This document shows positions 25,159 to 34,684 of a DNA stretch of 64,000 bases, piece after piece. A model generated the notes under the pieces. That model did no database searches, was not told the DNA's origin, and saw only the letters and a program-made list of their open reading frames with translations. The stretch's first letter is position 1, and each line of letters starts with the position of its first letter. Origin of the DNA: Limnohabitans sp. Rim8 (lineage in GTDB: Bacteria; Pseudomonadota; Gammaproteobacteria; Burkholderiales; Burkholderiaceae_C); assembly GCF_945901735.1 (NCBI RefSeq), contig NZ_CAMDLM010000006.1, positions 1 through 64,000 of the forward strand. Reading direction: 5' to 3'. The translations under genes and the position numbers were made by a program.

Positions 25159-26280
25159 ATGAACGCCAAAACCACTGCCCCTGAGAGCTGGTATCCGAAT
25201 GCCGCCGACCGCAAAGGCCAGACCGACGACGAACGCATCAAGGACATCACTGTGCTCCCGCCTCCAGAACATTTGATCCGATTCTTCCCGATTGCTGGCA
25301 CGGCGACGGAAACCCTGATCGCCCAAACCCGCAAAGCCATTCAAAAAATCGTGCACGGCCAAGACGACCGTTTGCTGGTCATCATTGGCCCTTGCTCGAT
25401 CCACGACCCGGCTGCGGCGCTGGACTACGCCCGGCGCTTGAAGCCCCTGCGCGAAAAATACGCCGACACGCTGGAGATCGTTATGCGCGTTTACTTTGAA
25501 AAGCCCCGCACCACCGTGGGCTGGAAGGGCTTGATCAACGACCCTTACCTGGACGAGAGTTTTCGCATCGACGAAGGCCTGCGCATCGCCCGCCAACTGC
25601 TGATCGAGATCAACCGCCAGGGCGTGCCCGCTGGCAGCGAGTTCCTCGACGTGATCTCGCCCCAGTACATTGGCGATTTGATCAGTTGGGGCGCCATCGG
25701 TGCGCGCACCACCGAGAGCCAGGTGCACCGCGAGCTGGCTTCGGGCCTGTCGGCGCCCATCGGCTTCAAGAACGGCACGGACGGCAACATCAAAATCGCG
25801 ACCGACGCGATCCAGGCCGCTGCCCGGGGCCACCACTTTTTGTCGGTGCACAAGAATGGCCAGGTTGCCATCGTGCAGACCCAGGGCAACCAGGATTGCC
25901 ACGTGATTCTTCGCGGCGGCAAAGCCCCCAACTACGACGCCCAGAGCGTGGCAGCGGCCTGCAAAGAGCTCGATGCCGCCAAGTTGCCCGCCACCTTGAT
26001 GGTGGACTGCAGCCATGCCAACAGCAGCAAAAAGCACGAGCGCCAGATCGATGTGGCCCAAGACATTGCCACGCAAATCAGCGGCGGCTCACGCCAGGTG
26101 TTTGGTGTCATGGTCGAGAGCCACATCGTGGATGGTGCGCAAAAGTTCACGCCCGGCCAGCACGATGTGGCGAAACTGACTTACGGCCAGAGCATCACCG
26201 ACGCCTGCATTGGCTGGGACAACAGTGTGGGCGTGTTGCAGGTGCTGTCGGATGCGGTGAAGGCGCGTCGCGCCCGCTGA
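25159..26280 (+). CDS. aroG: 3-deoxy-7-phosphoheptulonate (DAHP) synthase, class I
   Basis: This 373-residue enzyme condenses phosphoenolpyruvate and erythrose 4-phosphate, the first step of the shikimate pathway. It belongs to the AroF/G/H class: IIGPCSIHD near 75-83, MRVYFEKPRTTVGWKGLINDP near 97-117, GARTTESQVHRELASGLS near 181, and the metal-site block VDCSHANSSK near 280. It has a good ribosome site (GAGGAG). Which aromatic amino acid inhibits it cannot be told safely, so aroG is used generically. The attenuator leader upstream predicts induction when Phe, Tyr or Trp is scarce. The stop is 9 bp from the convergent mpl gene. Confidence 0.94.
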   Translation: MNAKTTAPESWYPNAADRKGQTDDERIKDITVLPPPEHLIRFFPIAGTATETLIAQTRKAIQKIVHGQDDRLLVIIGPCSIHDPAAALDYARRLKPLREKYADTLEIVMRVYFEKPRTTVGWKGLINDPYLDESFRIDEGLRIARQLLIEINRQGVPAGSEFLDVISPQYIGDLISWGAIGARTTESQVHRELASGLSAPIGFKNGTDGNIKIATDAIQAAARGHHFLSVHKNGQVAIVQTQGNQDCHVILRGGKAPNYDAQSVAAACKELDAAKLPATLMVDCSHANSSKKHERQIDVAQDIATQISGGSRQVFGVMVESHIVDGAQKFTPGQHDVAKLTYGQSITDACIGWDNSVGVLQVLSDAVKARRAR

Positions 26281-26289
26281 GAGAAAGGC

Positions 26290-27657
26290 TCAGGCGGCAA
26301 GCGCCCGCAAAAGTCGGGCGTGAATCCCGCCAAAGCTGCCGTTGCTCATGCACAGCAGGTGGTCACCGGGCCTCACTTGTGCCAGCACCTGCGCAATGAC
26401 CTCGTCTATGTTGGCACCCACTTGCGCTTTGGAGCCCATGGGCGAAAGGGCGGCGGCGGCGTCCCAACCCAAACCACCCGCGTGGCAAAAGGCCAGATCG
26501 GCTTCTGCCAGGCTCCAAGGCAGTTGCGCTTTCATGCTGCCCAGCTTCATGGTGTTGCTGCGCGGCTCAAAAATCGCGAGGATCCGGGCATCGCCCACCT
26601 GGCGGCGCAGGCCATTGACGGTGGTGCGGATCGCCGTGGGGTGGTGGGCAAAGTCGTCGTAAACGGTGGTCTCTTGCACCCTGCCGCGCACTTCCATGCG
26701 GCGCTTGACGTTTTCAAAACTGGCCAGCGCCTGTGCGGCCATGGCAGGGTTCACCCCCACATGTTCGGCGGCGGTGATGGTCGCCAGCGCATTGAGCTGG
26801 TTGTGCACGCCGCCAATGCCCCACTGCACCTGCGCCACCGCTTTGCCGGCTTGCAGCACCTTGAATTGCGCAGGCTCGCCCTCGGCCACGAAGTCGCTCA
26901 CGGCAGCGCCAAACGTGCGCACCTCGCTCCAGCAGCCTTGGCCCAGCACACGCGTCAGGCTTTCTTCTAGGCCATTGACCACCACGCGACCCGAGCCCGG
27001 GACGGTGCGCACCAGATGGTGAAACTGGCGCTCGATGGCGGCCAGGTCGTCAAAGATGTCGGCGTGGTCGAATTCGAGGTTGTTCAGGATGGCGGTGCGT
27101 GGGCGGTAGTGGACAAATTTGCTGCGCTTGTCAAAGAAGGCGGTGTCGTACTCGTCGGCCTCGATGACAAAGTATTGCCCCCCCCCCAGGCGGGCCGAGA
27201 CGCCAAAGTTCAGCGGCACGCCGCCCACCAAAAAGCCGGGTGCGAGTCCGGCCCGTTCTAGCACCCAGGCCAGCATGGACGTGGTGGTGGTTTTGCCGTG
27301 GGTGCCCGCTACCGCCAGCACATGCTGGCCTTGCAAGACGTGCTCTGACAGCCATTGCGGGCCGCTGGTGTAGGGCGCGCCGGCTTCCAAAATGGCTTCC
27401 ATCAGCGGAAATTTGGGGCTGCCGTCGGGCCGTCGTGCACGGCTGACCACGTTTCCGATCACGTACACATCGGGCTTCAAGGCCATTTGTTCGGCGTCAA
27501 AGCCTTCGATCAGCTCGATGCCCAAAGCGCGCAATTGGTCGCTCATCGGTGGGTAAACGCCCGCGTCGCAACCGGTGACTCGATGGCCAGCCTCCCGGGC
27601 CAGCGCGGCCAAGCCGCCCATGAAGGTGCCGCAGATGCCCAAAATATGTATATGCAT
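26290..27657 (-). CDS. mpl: UDP-MurNAc:L-Ala-gamma-D-Glu-meso-DAP ligase (Mpl)
   Basis: This 455-residue cytoplasmic Mur ligase reattaches the recycled tripeptide to UDP-MurNAc with ATP. The N-terminus MHIHILGICGTFMGGLA is typical of Mpl, the ATP loop GTHGKTTTT is at 118-126, and EADEYDTAFFDKRSKF near 170 and FDDFAHHPTAIRTTV-type blocks are also present. It belongs to the same recycling route as AmpD, encoded at 38011. Confidence 0.94.
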   Translation of the reverse strand: MHIHILGICGTFMGGLAALAREAGHRVTGCDAGVYPPMSDQLRALGIELIEGFDAEQMALKPDVYVIGNVVSRARRPDGSPKFPLMEAILEAGAPYTSGPQWLSEHVLQGQHVLAVAGTHGKTTTTSMLAWVLERAGLAPGFLVGGVPLNFGVSARLGGGQYFVIEADEYDTAFFDKRSKFVHYRPRTAILNNLEFDHADIFDDLAAIERQFHHLVRTVPGSGRVVVNGLEESLTRVLGQGCWSEVRTFGAAVSDFVAEGEPAQFKVLQAGKAVAQVQWGIGGVHNQLNALATITAAEHVGVNPAMAAQALASFENVKRRMEVRGRVQETTVYDDFAHHPTAIRTTVNGLRRQVGDARILAIFEPRSNTMKLGSMKAQLPWSLAEADLAFCHAGGLGWDAAAALSPMGSKAQVGANIDEVIAQVLAQVRPGDHLLCMSNGSFGGIHARLLRALAA

Positions 27658-27717
27658 TCCCAGATTTTAGGGTGGCATCGGCACGGTCTCGCCTCGCTCG
27701 GGTCACAATCGGTGCCC

Positions 27718-28302
27718 ATGAACGACCTTGCCCTTGAAATTGCCGCCACCGCCGCCCGTTTGGTGGTGGAAGAAGGCTTGGCTTTTGGTCCGGCCAAGCA
27801 CCGAGCCCTCAAAGAGCTAGGCCTGCCCAACCGGACGGCCTTGCCCACCAACGACGTGGTCGAGACCGAGGTGCGCGACTACATTGCCTTTTTTTGCGCC
27901 GACACGCAGCCAGCCCAGTTGCTGGCCTTGCGCGAATTGGCAAGGGTCTGGATGCAGCGCCTGGCCGAATTTCGCCCGCACTTGGGTGGTGCCGTCTGGC
28001 AGGGTTGGGCCACGCGCCTGTGCGATGTGGACCTGGCCTTGTTTTGCGACGACCCCAAATCGGCTGAGATCGCCTTGATCAACCAGAACCAGCGTTACGA
28101 CGTGCAAACGGCGCGGGGGCTGCACGGGGATGATGTGGATTTGCTGAGTCTGCACAGTTTTTGTGACGCGTTGAACGAAGATGTGGGGGTGCACCTGCGC
28201 ATTTACGATCTGGACGATCTGCGCGGGGCTTTGCTGCCCGACGCGCAAGGCCGCTCGCCCCGGGGGGATTTGGCGGCCTTGGAGCGCCTGCTGGCGGCAT
28301 GA
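27718..28302 (+). CDS. Uncharacterised protein with possible nucleotidyltransferase fold
   Basis: This 194-residue protein was not recognised as a named family. The middle part shows GWATRLCDVDLALFCDDP near 101-118 followed by GDDVDLLSL near 139-147. That spacing resembles the minimal nucleotidyltransferase pattern (Dh[DE]h plus a later acidic residue), but the Gly-Ser motif that should come before it is not clear. It is divergent from mpl and overlaps the TlpA-like gene start by 4 nt. A CACAAT box (27704-27709) ends 8 nt before the ATG, so the message may be leaderless. Confidence 0.6.
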   Translation: MNDLALEIAATAARLVVEEGLAFGPAKHRALKELGLPNRTALPTNDVVETEVRDYIAFFCADTQPAQLLALRELARVWMQRLAEFRPHLGGAVWQGWATRLCDVDLALFCDDPKSAEIALINQNQRYDVQTARGLHGDDVDLLSLHSFCDALNEDVGVHLRIYDLDDLRGALLPDAQGRSPRGDLAALERLLAA

Positions 28303-28859
28303 AAGAAAATGGGAACATGAACCAACCAATTGAAATCGGGTCCAGGCGCCATCTGATTTGGGGTGCCGGTGCGGCGGCCCTTGTGGCCGGGGTCGGCGTG
28401 GCCATGCGACGTTTTGAGCCTCAAGAGGTGGTGGACGTGGGGAAGCACCCATTTTGGAGTCAGCAGTTCGAGACGCCTGGGGGCGAAGCCTTGAACATGG
28501 CCAGTTTCCAGGGTAAACCCTTGCTGCTGAACTTTTGGGCCACTTGGTGCCCACCGTGCATCGAAGAGTTGCCCCTGATTGACGCCTTCTGGCGGAAAAA
28601 CACCGCCATTGGGCATCAAGTGGTGGCGTTGGCCATTGACCAGCCCAGTGCGGTGCGTAAGTTTCTGTCCAGGCAGGCATTGGGTTTTCCGGTGGGACTG
28701 GCCGGATTGGAAGGAACCCATTTGGCCAAATCCTTGGGCAATGCGGTGGGTGGCTTGCCATTTACCGTGTTTTTCAAGGCAGATGGCAGCATTTGGCGCC
28801 AAAAGATGGGTCAGCTCTCGTCTGACGATCTGATGCAGTGGCGCAGTGCTGTCGCCTGA
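28299..28859 (+). CDS. TlpA-family membrane-anchored thiol-disulfide oxidoreductase
   Basis: This 186-residue protein has an N-terminal transmembrane anchor (about 18-36) and a periplasmic thioredoxin fold with the active site WC84-P-P-C87, followed by the cis-proline region GGLPFTVFF. It probably reduces periplasmic disulfides, for example during cytochrome maturation. The start overlaps the previous stop (ATGA); ATG 28317 is an alternative. Confidence 0.88.
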   Translation: MKENGNMNQPIEIGSRRHLIWGAGAAALVAGVGVAMRRFEPQEVVDVGKHPFWSQQFETPGGEALNMASFQGKPLLLNFWATWCPPCIEELPLIDAFWRKNTAIGHQVVALAIDQPSAVRKFLSRQALGFPVGLAGLEGTHLAKSLGNAVGGLPFTVFFKADGSIWRQKMGQLSSDDLMQWRSAVA

Positions 28860-29017
28860 CAAGTCCCATACCCCATGCCAAAGGAGTGTGCGCCCTCATG
28901 CCGCTGAATCGTCTGGTAGGCGCATGCCTGTTCGGACAAGAAAAGATAAATTCAAGGCTTTTACTGAAATTTGGTGTAAATTCAACCCATTACAAGTGCA
29001 CAAGCAATGGAGGATCT

Positions 29018-29473
29018 ATGGATTTGCGCAAACTCAAAACACTGATTGACCTGGTGTCTGACTCGAATGTGTCTGAGCTGGAAATCACCGAAGCCGAAGG
29101 CAAAGTTCGCATTGTCAAGAGCATGGGCGTTGCCCAACCGGTGGTGATGCAACAAGCTGCACCCGTGGTCGCAGCCCCTGTGGTGGCTGCACCCGCGGCC
29201 GCGGTGGAGGCCGCCCCCGTGGTGCCTGCAACGCCCGCGGGTCACGCCGTCAAGTCGCCCATGGTCGGCACGTTCTACCGCTCGTCCAGTCCTGGTTCGG
29301 CCCCCTTCATCCAGATTGGTTCCGTGGTCAAGGAGGGTGATACCCTGTGCATCATCGAAGCGATGAAAATTCTCAACGAAATCGAGTCCGACAAATCCGG
29401 CACCGTCACGCAGATCCTGTGTGAAAACGGCCAGGCCGTGGAATACGGTCAGCCTCTTTTCATCGTCGAATAA
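29018..29473 (+). CDS. accB: Biotin carboxyl carrier protein of acetyl-CoA carboxylase
   Basis: This 151-residue protein has an N-terminal dimer/interaction region, an Ala/Val/Pro linker at about 41-75, and a biotinyl domain with Lys117 in EAMKI (114-118) as the biotin site. The family thumb region is visible as [18 protein letters not shown]. It has a strong GGAGG ribosome site. It is followed 15 bp later by accC, the usual pairing for fatty-acid synthesis. Confidence 0.95.
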   Translation: MDLRKLKTLIDLVSDSNVSELEITEAEGKVRIVKSMGVAQPVVMQQAAPVVAAPVVAAPAAAVEAAPVVPATPAGHAVKSPMVGTFYRSSSPGSAPFIQIGSVVKEGDTLCIIEAMKILNEIESDKSGTVTQILCENGQAVEYGQPLFIVE

Positions 29474-29488
29474 AGCCACGGGGATTTC

Positions 29489-30838
29489 ATGTTCAAGAAA
29501 ATCCTGGTCGCCAACCGCGGCGAAATCGCCTTGCGCATCCAGCGCGCTTGTCGTGAGTTGGGCATCAAGGCGGTGATGGTTTATTCCGAAGCCGACAAAG
29601 AAGCCAAATACGTCAAACTGGCCGAAGAAGCCGTGTGCATTGGGCCTGCTTCGTCGTCGCTGAGCTACCTCAACATGCCGGCCATCATTTCGGCGGCCGA
29701 GGTGACCGACGCTGAAGCCATTCACCCCGGTTATGGCTTTTTGAGCGAGAACGCAGACTTTGCCGAACGGGTTGAAAAAAGTGGTTTCCAGTTCATTGGA
29801 CCGACCCCAGAGTCGATCCGCATCATGGGTGACAAGGTCTCGGCCAAGCAAACCATGATCCGCGCCGGCGTGCCTTGTGTACCTGGCTCGGAAGGTGAAT
29901 TGCCCGATGACCCGGTGCAAATTCGCCGCATCGCCAAATCTGTGGGTTACCCGGTCATCATCAAGGCTGCAGGTGGCGGCGGCGGTCGCGGCATGCGCGT
30001 GGTGCACACCGAGGCGGCGCTCATCAACGCCGTGCAAATGACCAAAGCCGAAGCCGGTGCCGCATTTGGCAATCCGGCGGTGTACATGGAAAAGTTCCTG
30101 CAGAACCCGCGCCATGTGGAAATCCAGATCATGGCCGACAAGCACCGCAATGCGGTGTATTTGGGCGAGCGCGACTGTTCCATGCAGCGGCGTCACCAAA
30201 AAGTGATCGAAGAAGCGCCAGCGCCTGGCATCCCGCGCAAACTGATCGAGAAGATCGGCGAGCGTTGCGTGGCCGCTTGCAAGAAGATCAATTACCGGGG
30301 TGCGGGCACCTTCGAATTTCTCTACGAAAACGGCGAGTTCTATTTCATCGAGATGAACACCCGCGTGCAGGTCGAGCACCCGGTGACGGAGTGGGTCACG
30401 GGCGTGGACATCGTCAAAACGCAGATCATGGTGGCAGCCGGTGAGCGCCTACCCTTCACCCAAAAACAGATCCAGATTCGGGGCCATGCCATCGAATGCC
30501 GCATCAACGCCGAAGACCCTTTCAAGTTCACGCCTTCGCCCGGCCGTGTCACGTCCTGGCACATGCCGGGTGGGCCAGGCGTGCGGGTGGATTCGCACGT
30601 CTACAACAACTACTTTGTGCCCCCCAACTACGACTCGATGATCGGCAAACTGATCGTCCATGGCGATACCCGCGAGCAAGCCTTGGCCCGCATGCAGACC
30701 GCCTTGAATGAGACGGTGATCGAAGGCATCAACACCAACATACCGCTGCACCGCGAGCTGATGGTGGACGCCAAGTTCATGCAAGGCGGCACCAACATCC
30801 ATTACCTGGAACACTGGCTGAGCCAGCACAAGCGCTGA
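29489..30838 (+). CDS. accC: Biotin carboxylase subunit of acetyl-CoA carboxylase
   Basis: This 449-residue ATP-grasp enzyme carboxylates biotin on AccB using bicarbonate. It has the start [14 protein letters not shown], the glycine-rich ATP lid [13 protein letters not shown] near 160-172, [17 protein letters not shown] near 229-245 and the catalytic [14 protein letters not shown] near 287-300. It has full family length and forms an operon with accB and prmA. Confidence 0.96.
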   Translation: MFKKILVANRGEIALRIQRACRELGIKAVMVYSEADKEAKYVKLAEEAVCIGPASSSLSYLNMPAIISAAEVTDAEAIHPGYGFLSENADFAERVEKSGFQFIGPTPESIRIMGDKVSAKQTMIRAGVPCVPGSEGELPDDPVQIRRIAKSVGYPVIIKAAGGGGGRGMRVVHTEAALINAVQMTKAEAGAAFGNPAVYMEKFLQNPRHVEIQIMADKHRNAVYLGERDCSMQRRHQKVIEEAPAPGIPRKLIEKIGERCVAACKKINYRGAGTFEFLYENGEFYFIEMNTRVQVEHPVTEWVTGVDIVKTQIMVAAGERLPFTQKQIQIRGHAIECRINAEDPFKFTPSPGRVTSWHMPGGPGVRVDSHVYNNYFVPPNYDSMIGKLIVHGDTREQALARMQTALNETVIEGINTNIPLHRELMVDAKFMQGGTNIHYLEHWLSQHKR

Positions 30839-30844
30839 CCCTTT

Positions 30845-31741
30845 ATGTTTGAACTGAGCCTGCTGTGCCCCGAAGACCGGGTGGACGTGCTGAGCGATGC
30901 GCTCGATGCCCTGGACGCGTTGAGTGTGTCGGTGGAAGACGCAGACGCACAGACGCCCGCCGAACAAGCGCTGTTTGGCGAACCGGGCATGCCGCCACCC
31001 AAAGACGGTTGGCAGCGTTCGCGCATGGTGGCGCTGTTTGCCCAGGAAGCGGCGGCCCGGGAGGCTGCGGTTTTGTTGGGGGCGCAAGATTTTTTTGCGG
31101 ACTGCCAGTTGCTCGGCATCCAGACCCTGGAGGACCAAGATTGGGTGCGCCTGACCCAGTCGCAATTTGCGCCGGTCGAAGTGACCCCCGATTTCTGGAT
31201 CGTCCCCACCTGGCACGAGCCGCCTGAGCAAGCCCGGCAGATCATCCGACTCGATCCGGGTCTGGCGTTTGGCACTGGCACCCACCCGACCACCCGCATG
31301 TGTTTGCGCTGGATTGCCCAATACGGGGTGCAGGCGCAGCGCGTGCTCGATTACGGTTGCGGCTCGGGCATATTGGCCATCGGCGCAGCCAAATATGGCG
31401 CCACCGAGATCGATGCAGTGGACATCGACGAAGCGGCTGTGACGTCCACCGAGTTGAATGCGCAGGCCAACGGCGTGCAGTTGAAGGCCGGTTTGCCAGA
31501 CAAAGCGCAGGGCCAGTACCAGACCGTGCTGGCCAACATCCTGGCCACACCTTTGAAGGTATTGGCGCCCCTGCTGTGTTCTTATGTGGCCCCGGGCGGC
31601 CATTTGGTGTTGGCCGGTATCCTCGAGCGGCAGGCCGAGGAACTCAAGGCCGCCTACGCCCCATGGGTTGTCCTCGAAGTGGCCGACACCCAAGAAGGCT
31701 GGATTTTGATGACGGCCAAGGCGGTGTCTCGGCCTGCTTGA
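30845..31741 (+). CDS. prmA: Ribosomal protein L11 methyltransferase
   Basis: This 298-residue protein trimethylates ribosomal protein L11 with S-adenosylmethionine. It has the N-terminal substrate-recognition domain, DPGLAFGTGTHPTTRMCL near 138-155, SAM motif VLDYGCGSGILAIGA near 165-179 and NILATPLKVLAP near 230. accC-prmA adjacency is common in Betaproteobacteria. Confidence 0.94.
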   Translation: MFELSLLCPEDRVDVLSDALDALDALSVSVEDADAQTPAEQALFGEPGMPPPKDGWQRSRMVALFAQEAAAREAAVLLGAQDFFADCQLLGIQTLEDQDWVRLTQSQFAPVEVTPDFWIVPTWHEPPEQARQIIRLDPGLAFGTGTHPTTRMCLRWIAQYGVQAQRVLDYGCGSGILAIGAAKYGATEIDAVDIDEAAVTSTELNAQANGVQLKAGLPDKAQGQYQTVLANILATPLKVLAPLLCSYVAPGGHLVLAGILERQAEELKAAYAPWVVLEVADTQEGWILMTAKAVSRPA

Positions 31742-31760
31742 GCCTGTCTACAATCGGGCC

Positions 31761-32648
31761 ATGAACAGGATCACCCGCTGCCCTTCGTGCGCCATGGTTT
31801 ATCAGCTGAAGGCGCTGCATGTGCATGCTGCCAAAGGCTGGTTGCGCTGCGGTGCCTGTGGCCATGCGTTTGACAGCACGGGGCTGGTGCTGCGCTGGGA
31901 CCCTGCTGGCGTCGGGTCCCTTGTTTTTCCCGCAGTGCCTGATCCTGGCACGGGAGACAGTCCCCCATACCCTTCGGCTGACGCGGCGCAACCCGTCGAA
32001 TTGGTGGCCGACTCTGCGGACCGCATCTCGCTCGACAACTTGTTGACAAAAGAAGACCGCAGCTCGCCTGCACACATCCGGCCAGCGCAAGCCGAGCTGG
32101 CCGCTTTTGAAGAGGCATTGTCCAGTTTTAAACCTGAGCCTTTGGCGTCTGAGCCCTTGCCAAGCCCCCCCAAGGTTTCCAAAGCGTTGCCATCCAGGGC
32201 ATGGTTTGCGCCTTATGGGGTGCTGACCTTGGCTTTGCTGCTGGTGATGCAATGGGCCTATGTGCAAAAAGATGCCATTGCGGCTTCATGGCCTGACAGT
32301 GAACCCATGATTCGACATGTGTGCGAGTTTATCGGTTGCCAAGTCAGTCCGCTGCGCGATCCAGAGGGCATGGTTATCGACAGCGCCAGCTTGGTGCAAC
32401 GCAGCGAGGACCATGCCTTGTCTTGGTCTGTGCGCAACTCCACGCACCGTGTCCTTGGCATGACGGCCTTGGAGTTGAGTTTGATGGATCAAGAAGGCAA
32501 GCTGGTGCTGCGCACCGTGGTTTTGCCCGCGCAGGCCGGGGCCCCGCTCACCTTGTCTCCAGGGCAGTCGTGGTCGGGCAGCTTGAAAGTTCTGGTGTCC
32601 CCAGACAGGGTCTTCAGCGATTACCGTGTGCTGAGTTTCTACCCTTGA
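31761..32648 (+). CDS. Zinc-ribbon (MJ0042-type) membrane protein with DUF3426
   Basis: This 295-residue protein has an N-terminal zinc ribbon with C7-x2-C10 and C30-x2-C33, a Pro/Ala/Ser-rich linker, one transmembrane helix near 155-172 and a C-terminal DUF3426 region. The same architecture follows prmA in many Betaproteobacteria. The role is unknown; the zinc finger would lie in the cytoplasm. TACAAT (31749-31754) ends 6 nt before the ATG and no ribosome site is seen, so a leaderless mRNA is likely. Confidence 0.85.
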   Translation: MNRITRCPSCAMVYQLKALHVHAAKGWLRCGACGHAFDSTGLVLRWDPAGVGSLVFPAVPDPGTGDSPPYPSADAAQPVELVADSADRISLDNLLTKEDRSSPAHIRPAQAELAAFEEALSSFKPEPLASEPLPSPPKVSKALPSRAWFAPYGVLTLALLLVMQWAYVQKDAIAASWPDSEPMIRHVCEFIGCQVSPLRDPEGMVIDSASLVQRSEDHALSWSVRNSTHRVLGMTALELSLMDQEGKLVLRTVVLPAQAGAPLTLSPGQSWSGSLKVLVSPDRVFSDYRVLSFYP

Positions 32649-32666
32649 TGCGGGTCGATCCGGTGC

Positions 32667-32702
32667 AAAAAAAGCCCGGCACTGTTGCCAGTGACGGGCT
32701 TT
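32667..32702 (-). terminator. Intrinsic terminator of the H1-like gene
   Basis: AAAGCCCGGCACTG and CAGTGACGGGCTTT form a 14-position stem with one G-A mismatch and a 4-nt loop. On the minus strand the hairpin ends in a run of seven T residues, so it terminates the gene ending at 32726. Read on the plus strand it may also slow transcription leaving the DUF3426 gene. Confidence 0.8.
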
Positions 32703-32725
32703 GTGGCTAACGCCTGAACTGTGAA

Positions 32726-33211
32726 TCAGGGCTTGGCGGCCGAAGGAAACGGCCACGCAGCTTGAGGATTCAGAGTCGTTTGAGCAGCCGGGGCAGCGGG
32801 TGCTTTGGATGCCTTCTTTGCTGCTGGTTTTTTGGCTGCTTTTTTCACAACCGCTTTTTTGGCAGCAGGCTTTTTGGCAGCAGTTTTTTTGGCTGCGGCT
32901 TTTTTGGCTGGTGCTGCTTTTTTGGCGGGAGCAGCTTTCTTGGCTGCGGCTTTTTTGGCCGGTGCTGCTTTTTTCGCTGCTGGCTTTTTGGCTGCTACTG
33001 CTTTTTTGGCGGGAGCGGCTTTTTTGGCCGGTGCTGCTTTTTTCGCTGCTGGCTTTTTGGCTGCTACTGCTTTGTTGGCAGGAGCGGCTTTCTTTGCGGG
33101 AGCAGCTTTTTTGGCTGCGGCTACTTTTGTAGCTGGAGCCGCTTTTTTGGCCGGTGCGGCCTTTTTCGCTGGAGCAGCTTTATTTGCCGCTACTTTTTTT
33201 GCAGTTGCCAT
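32726..33211 (-). CDS. Histone H1-like Lys/Ala/Pro-rich DNA-binding protein
   Basis: This 161-residue, very basic protein is built almost wholly of tandem AAPAKKA and AAKKPAAKK units (about residues 4-145) and ends in a Pro-rich, uncharged tail (WPFPSAAKP). Such eukaryotic-H1-tail-like proteins (HctB, BpH1 and AlgP relatives) coat and compact DNA in Burkholderiales and others. The start is ATG 33211 after an excellent ribosome site (AAGGAG); an upstream in-frame ATG at 33229 lacks one. The repeat number is likely to vary between strains by slippage. Confidence 0.88.
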   Translation of the reverse strand: MATAKKVAANKAAPAKKAAPAKKAAPATKVAAAKKAAPAKKAAPANKAVAAKKPAAKKAAPAKKAAPAKKAVAAKKPAAKKAAPAKKAAAKKAAPAKKAAPAKKAAAKKTAAKKPAAKKAVVKKAAKKPAAKKASKAPAAPAAQTTLNPQAAWPFPSAAKP

Positions 33212-33323
33212 GATTTTCTCCTTGATCAAGTTGAGAACTCAACGGAAAGGGAACGCTTGGTGCTTGTTGGATTGCACAAAGCGATCCATGACGCTGGGGA
33301 AATCCCCAGCGCCATGAACGCGG

Positions 33324-33368
33324 AAAAGCCACACCGCCCAAAGTCGGGAGACTTTGCAGCGTGTGGCT
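33324..33368 (-). terminator. Probable terminator downstream of nrdB
   Basis: Outer arms AGCCACAC (33327-33334) and GTGTGGCT (33361-33368) enclose an inner perfect hairpin AAAGTC-GGGA-GACTTT (33340-33355). Read on the minus strand the structure ends in TTTT. It starts 36 bp after the nrdB stop. A second strong hairpin, CGCTGGGG/CCCCAGCG with CATG flanks (33287-33316), lies between it and the H1-like gene and has no T-run. Confidence 0.6.
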
Positions 33369-33403
33369 CGAAGAGGTAGGACATGAGATAGGGGGTCAGA
33401 AAA

Positions 33404-34543
33404 TCAATCCCAGGACAAAGCCCCGCCAGTTTGGTATTCGATGACCCGAGTTTCAAAGAAGTTGCGTTCTTTTTTCAGGTCGATCATCTCGCTCATCCAG
33501 GGGAAGGGGTTCTCTTCGTTGGGGAAAAGAGCCTCCAGGCCGATCTGAGTGGCGCGGCGGTTAGCAATGTAGCGCAGATAACCTTTGAACATGGATGCGT
33601 TCATGCCCAAGACGCCGCGGGGCATGGTGTCTTCTGCGTACTGGTATTCCAATTCAACCGCTTTGAGGAACAGTTCCTTGATTTCGGCTTTGAATTCGTT
33701 GGTCCACAGCTGTGGGTTTTCGAATTTGATGGTGTTGATCATGTCAATGCCGAAGTTGCAGTGCATGGACTCGTCACGCAGGATGTACTGGTACTGCTCA
33801 GCAGCACCGGTCATTTTGTTTTGGCGACCCAAAGCCAGGATCTGCGTGAAGCCCACGTAAAAGAACAGCCCCTCCATCAGGCAAGCGAATACGATCAGCG
33901 ACTTGAGCAAGGTCTGGTCGGTTTCCAGGGTGCCCGTCTTGAAGTGGGGGTCCATGATCACGTTGATGAACGGGATCAGGAACTCGTCTTTGTCGCGAAT
34001 CGATTTGACTTCGTTGTAGGCGTTGAAAATCTCACTCTCGTCCAATCCCAATGACTCAGTGATGTATTGGTAAGCGTGGGTGTGAATGGCTTCTTCAAAA
34101 GCTTGGCGCAACAAGAACTGACGGCATTCAGGGGCCGTGATGTGGCGGTAGGTGCCCAAGGTGATGTTGTTGGCCGCCAGCGAGTCGGCCGTGACGAAGA
34201 AGCCGAGGTTGCGCTTAACCATACGGCGTTCGTCTTCGGTCAGACCATTCGGGTCTTTCCACAAAGCGATGTCGCGATTCATGTTGACTTCTTGCGGCAT
34301 CCAGTGGTTGGCGCAAGTGGCCAGGTATTTTTCCCAAGCCCATTTGTATTTGAACGGCACCAACTGGTTGACGTCGGTTTTGCCGTTGATGATGCGCTTG
34401 TCGGCGGCATTCATTCGACGCGGTGCAGCAGGTGCGGCTGTGTTTGATGACGGCGTGGCCTTGATGGCAGAGTTGTCTGCGCCAATGAAGGAGGGCATTG
34501 CAGGTTGCAAGGTGGGTGTGACTTGATCGTCCCAGGACAGCAT
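33404..34543 (-). CDS. nrdB: Class Ia ribonucleotide reductase, beta subunit
   Basis: This 379-residue protein carries the di-iron/tyrosyl-radical cofactor for deoxyribonucleotide synthesis. Iron-ligand blocks are visible as [42 protein letters not shown] and [17 protein letters not shown]. The C-terminal tail ends in GGALSWD, as needed to dock on NrdA. It follows nrdA on the same strand after a 141-bp gap with a hairpin. Confidence 0.95.
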   Translation of the reverse strand: MLSWDDQVTPTLQPAMPSFIGADNSAIKATPSSNTAAPAAPRRMNAADKRIINGKTDVNQLVPFKYKWAWEKYLATCANHWMPQEVNMNRDIALWKDPNGLTEDERRMVKRNLGFFVTADSLAANNITLGTYRHITAPECRQFLLRQAFEEAIHTHAYQYITESLGLDESEIFNAYNEVKSIRDKDEFLIPFINVIMDPHFKTGTLETDQTLLKSLIVFACLMEGLFFYVGFTQILALGRQNKMTGAAEQYQYILRDESMHCNFGIDMINTIKFENPQLWTNEFKAEIKELFLKAVELEYQYAEDTMPRGVLGMNASMFKGYLRYIANRRATQIGLEALFPNEENPFPWMSEMIDLKKERNFFETRVIEYQTGGALSWD

Positions 34544-34648
34544 AAAAAATTCCAGTTATTAAATTATGAAAGCATGACCACAAATTGCAAAGCCGTTCGC
34601 CTATTTAGGACACCAGCAATGCATGAAGTGTTGTTCCATTGCATCGAA

Positions 34649-34668
34649 CAGCGCACTCAAGTGCGCTG
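34649..34668 (-). other. Perfect hairpin in the nrdA-nrdB gap
   Basis: CAGCGCACT and AGTGCGCTG form a perfect 9-bp inverted repeat with a 2-nt centre, 16 bp after the nrdA stop. No T-run follows, so full termination is unlikely. It may adjust the NrdA to NrdB ratio through RNA processing or 3'-end protection (inference). Confidence 0.45.
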
Positions 34669-34684
34669 CTGTGTGTAAGGCCCA

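Noticed and set aside
29009..29031. Long frame from 28838 through accB
   Set aside because: AccB homology begins at ATG 29018 after a GGAGG ribosome site; the upstream part is untranslated leader.
32800..33200. Tandem short repeats resembling a CRISPR array
   Set aside because: The repeats are coding units of the H1-like protein, with no constant-length spacers and no cas genes nearby.
32805..33317. Hydrophobic Phe/Ala/Leu-rich plus-strand frame that looks like a membrane protein
   Set aside because: It is the exact antisense of the Lys/Ala repeats in the H1-like gene, which has the strong ribosome site and terminator.
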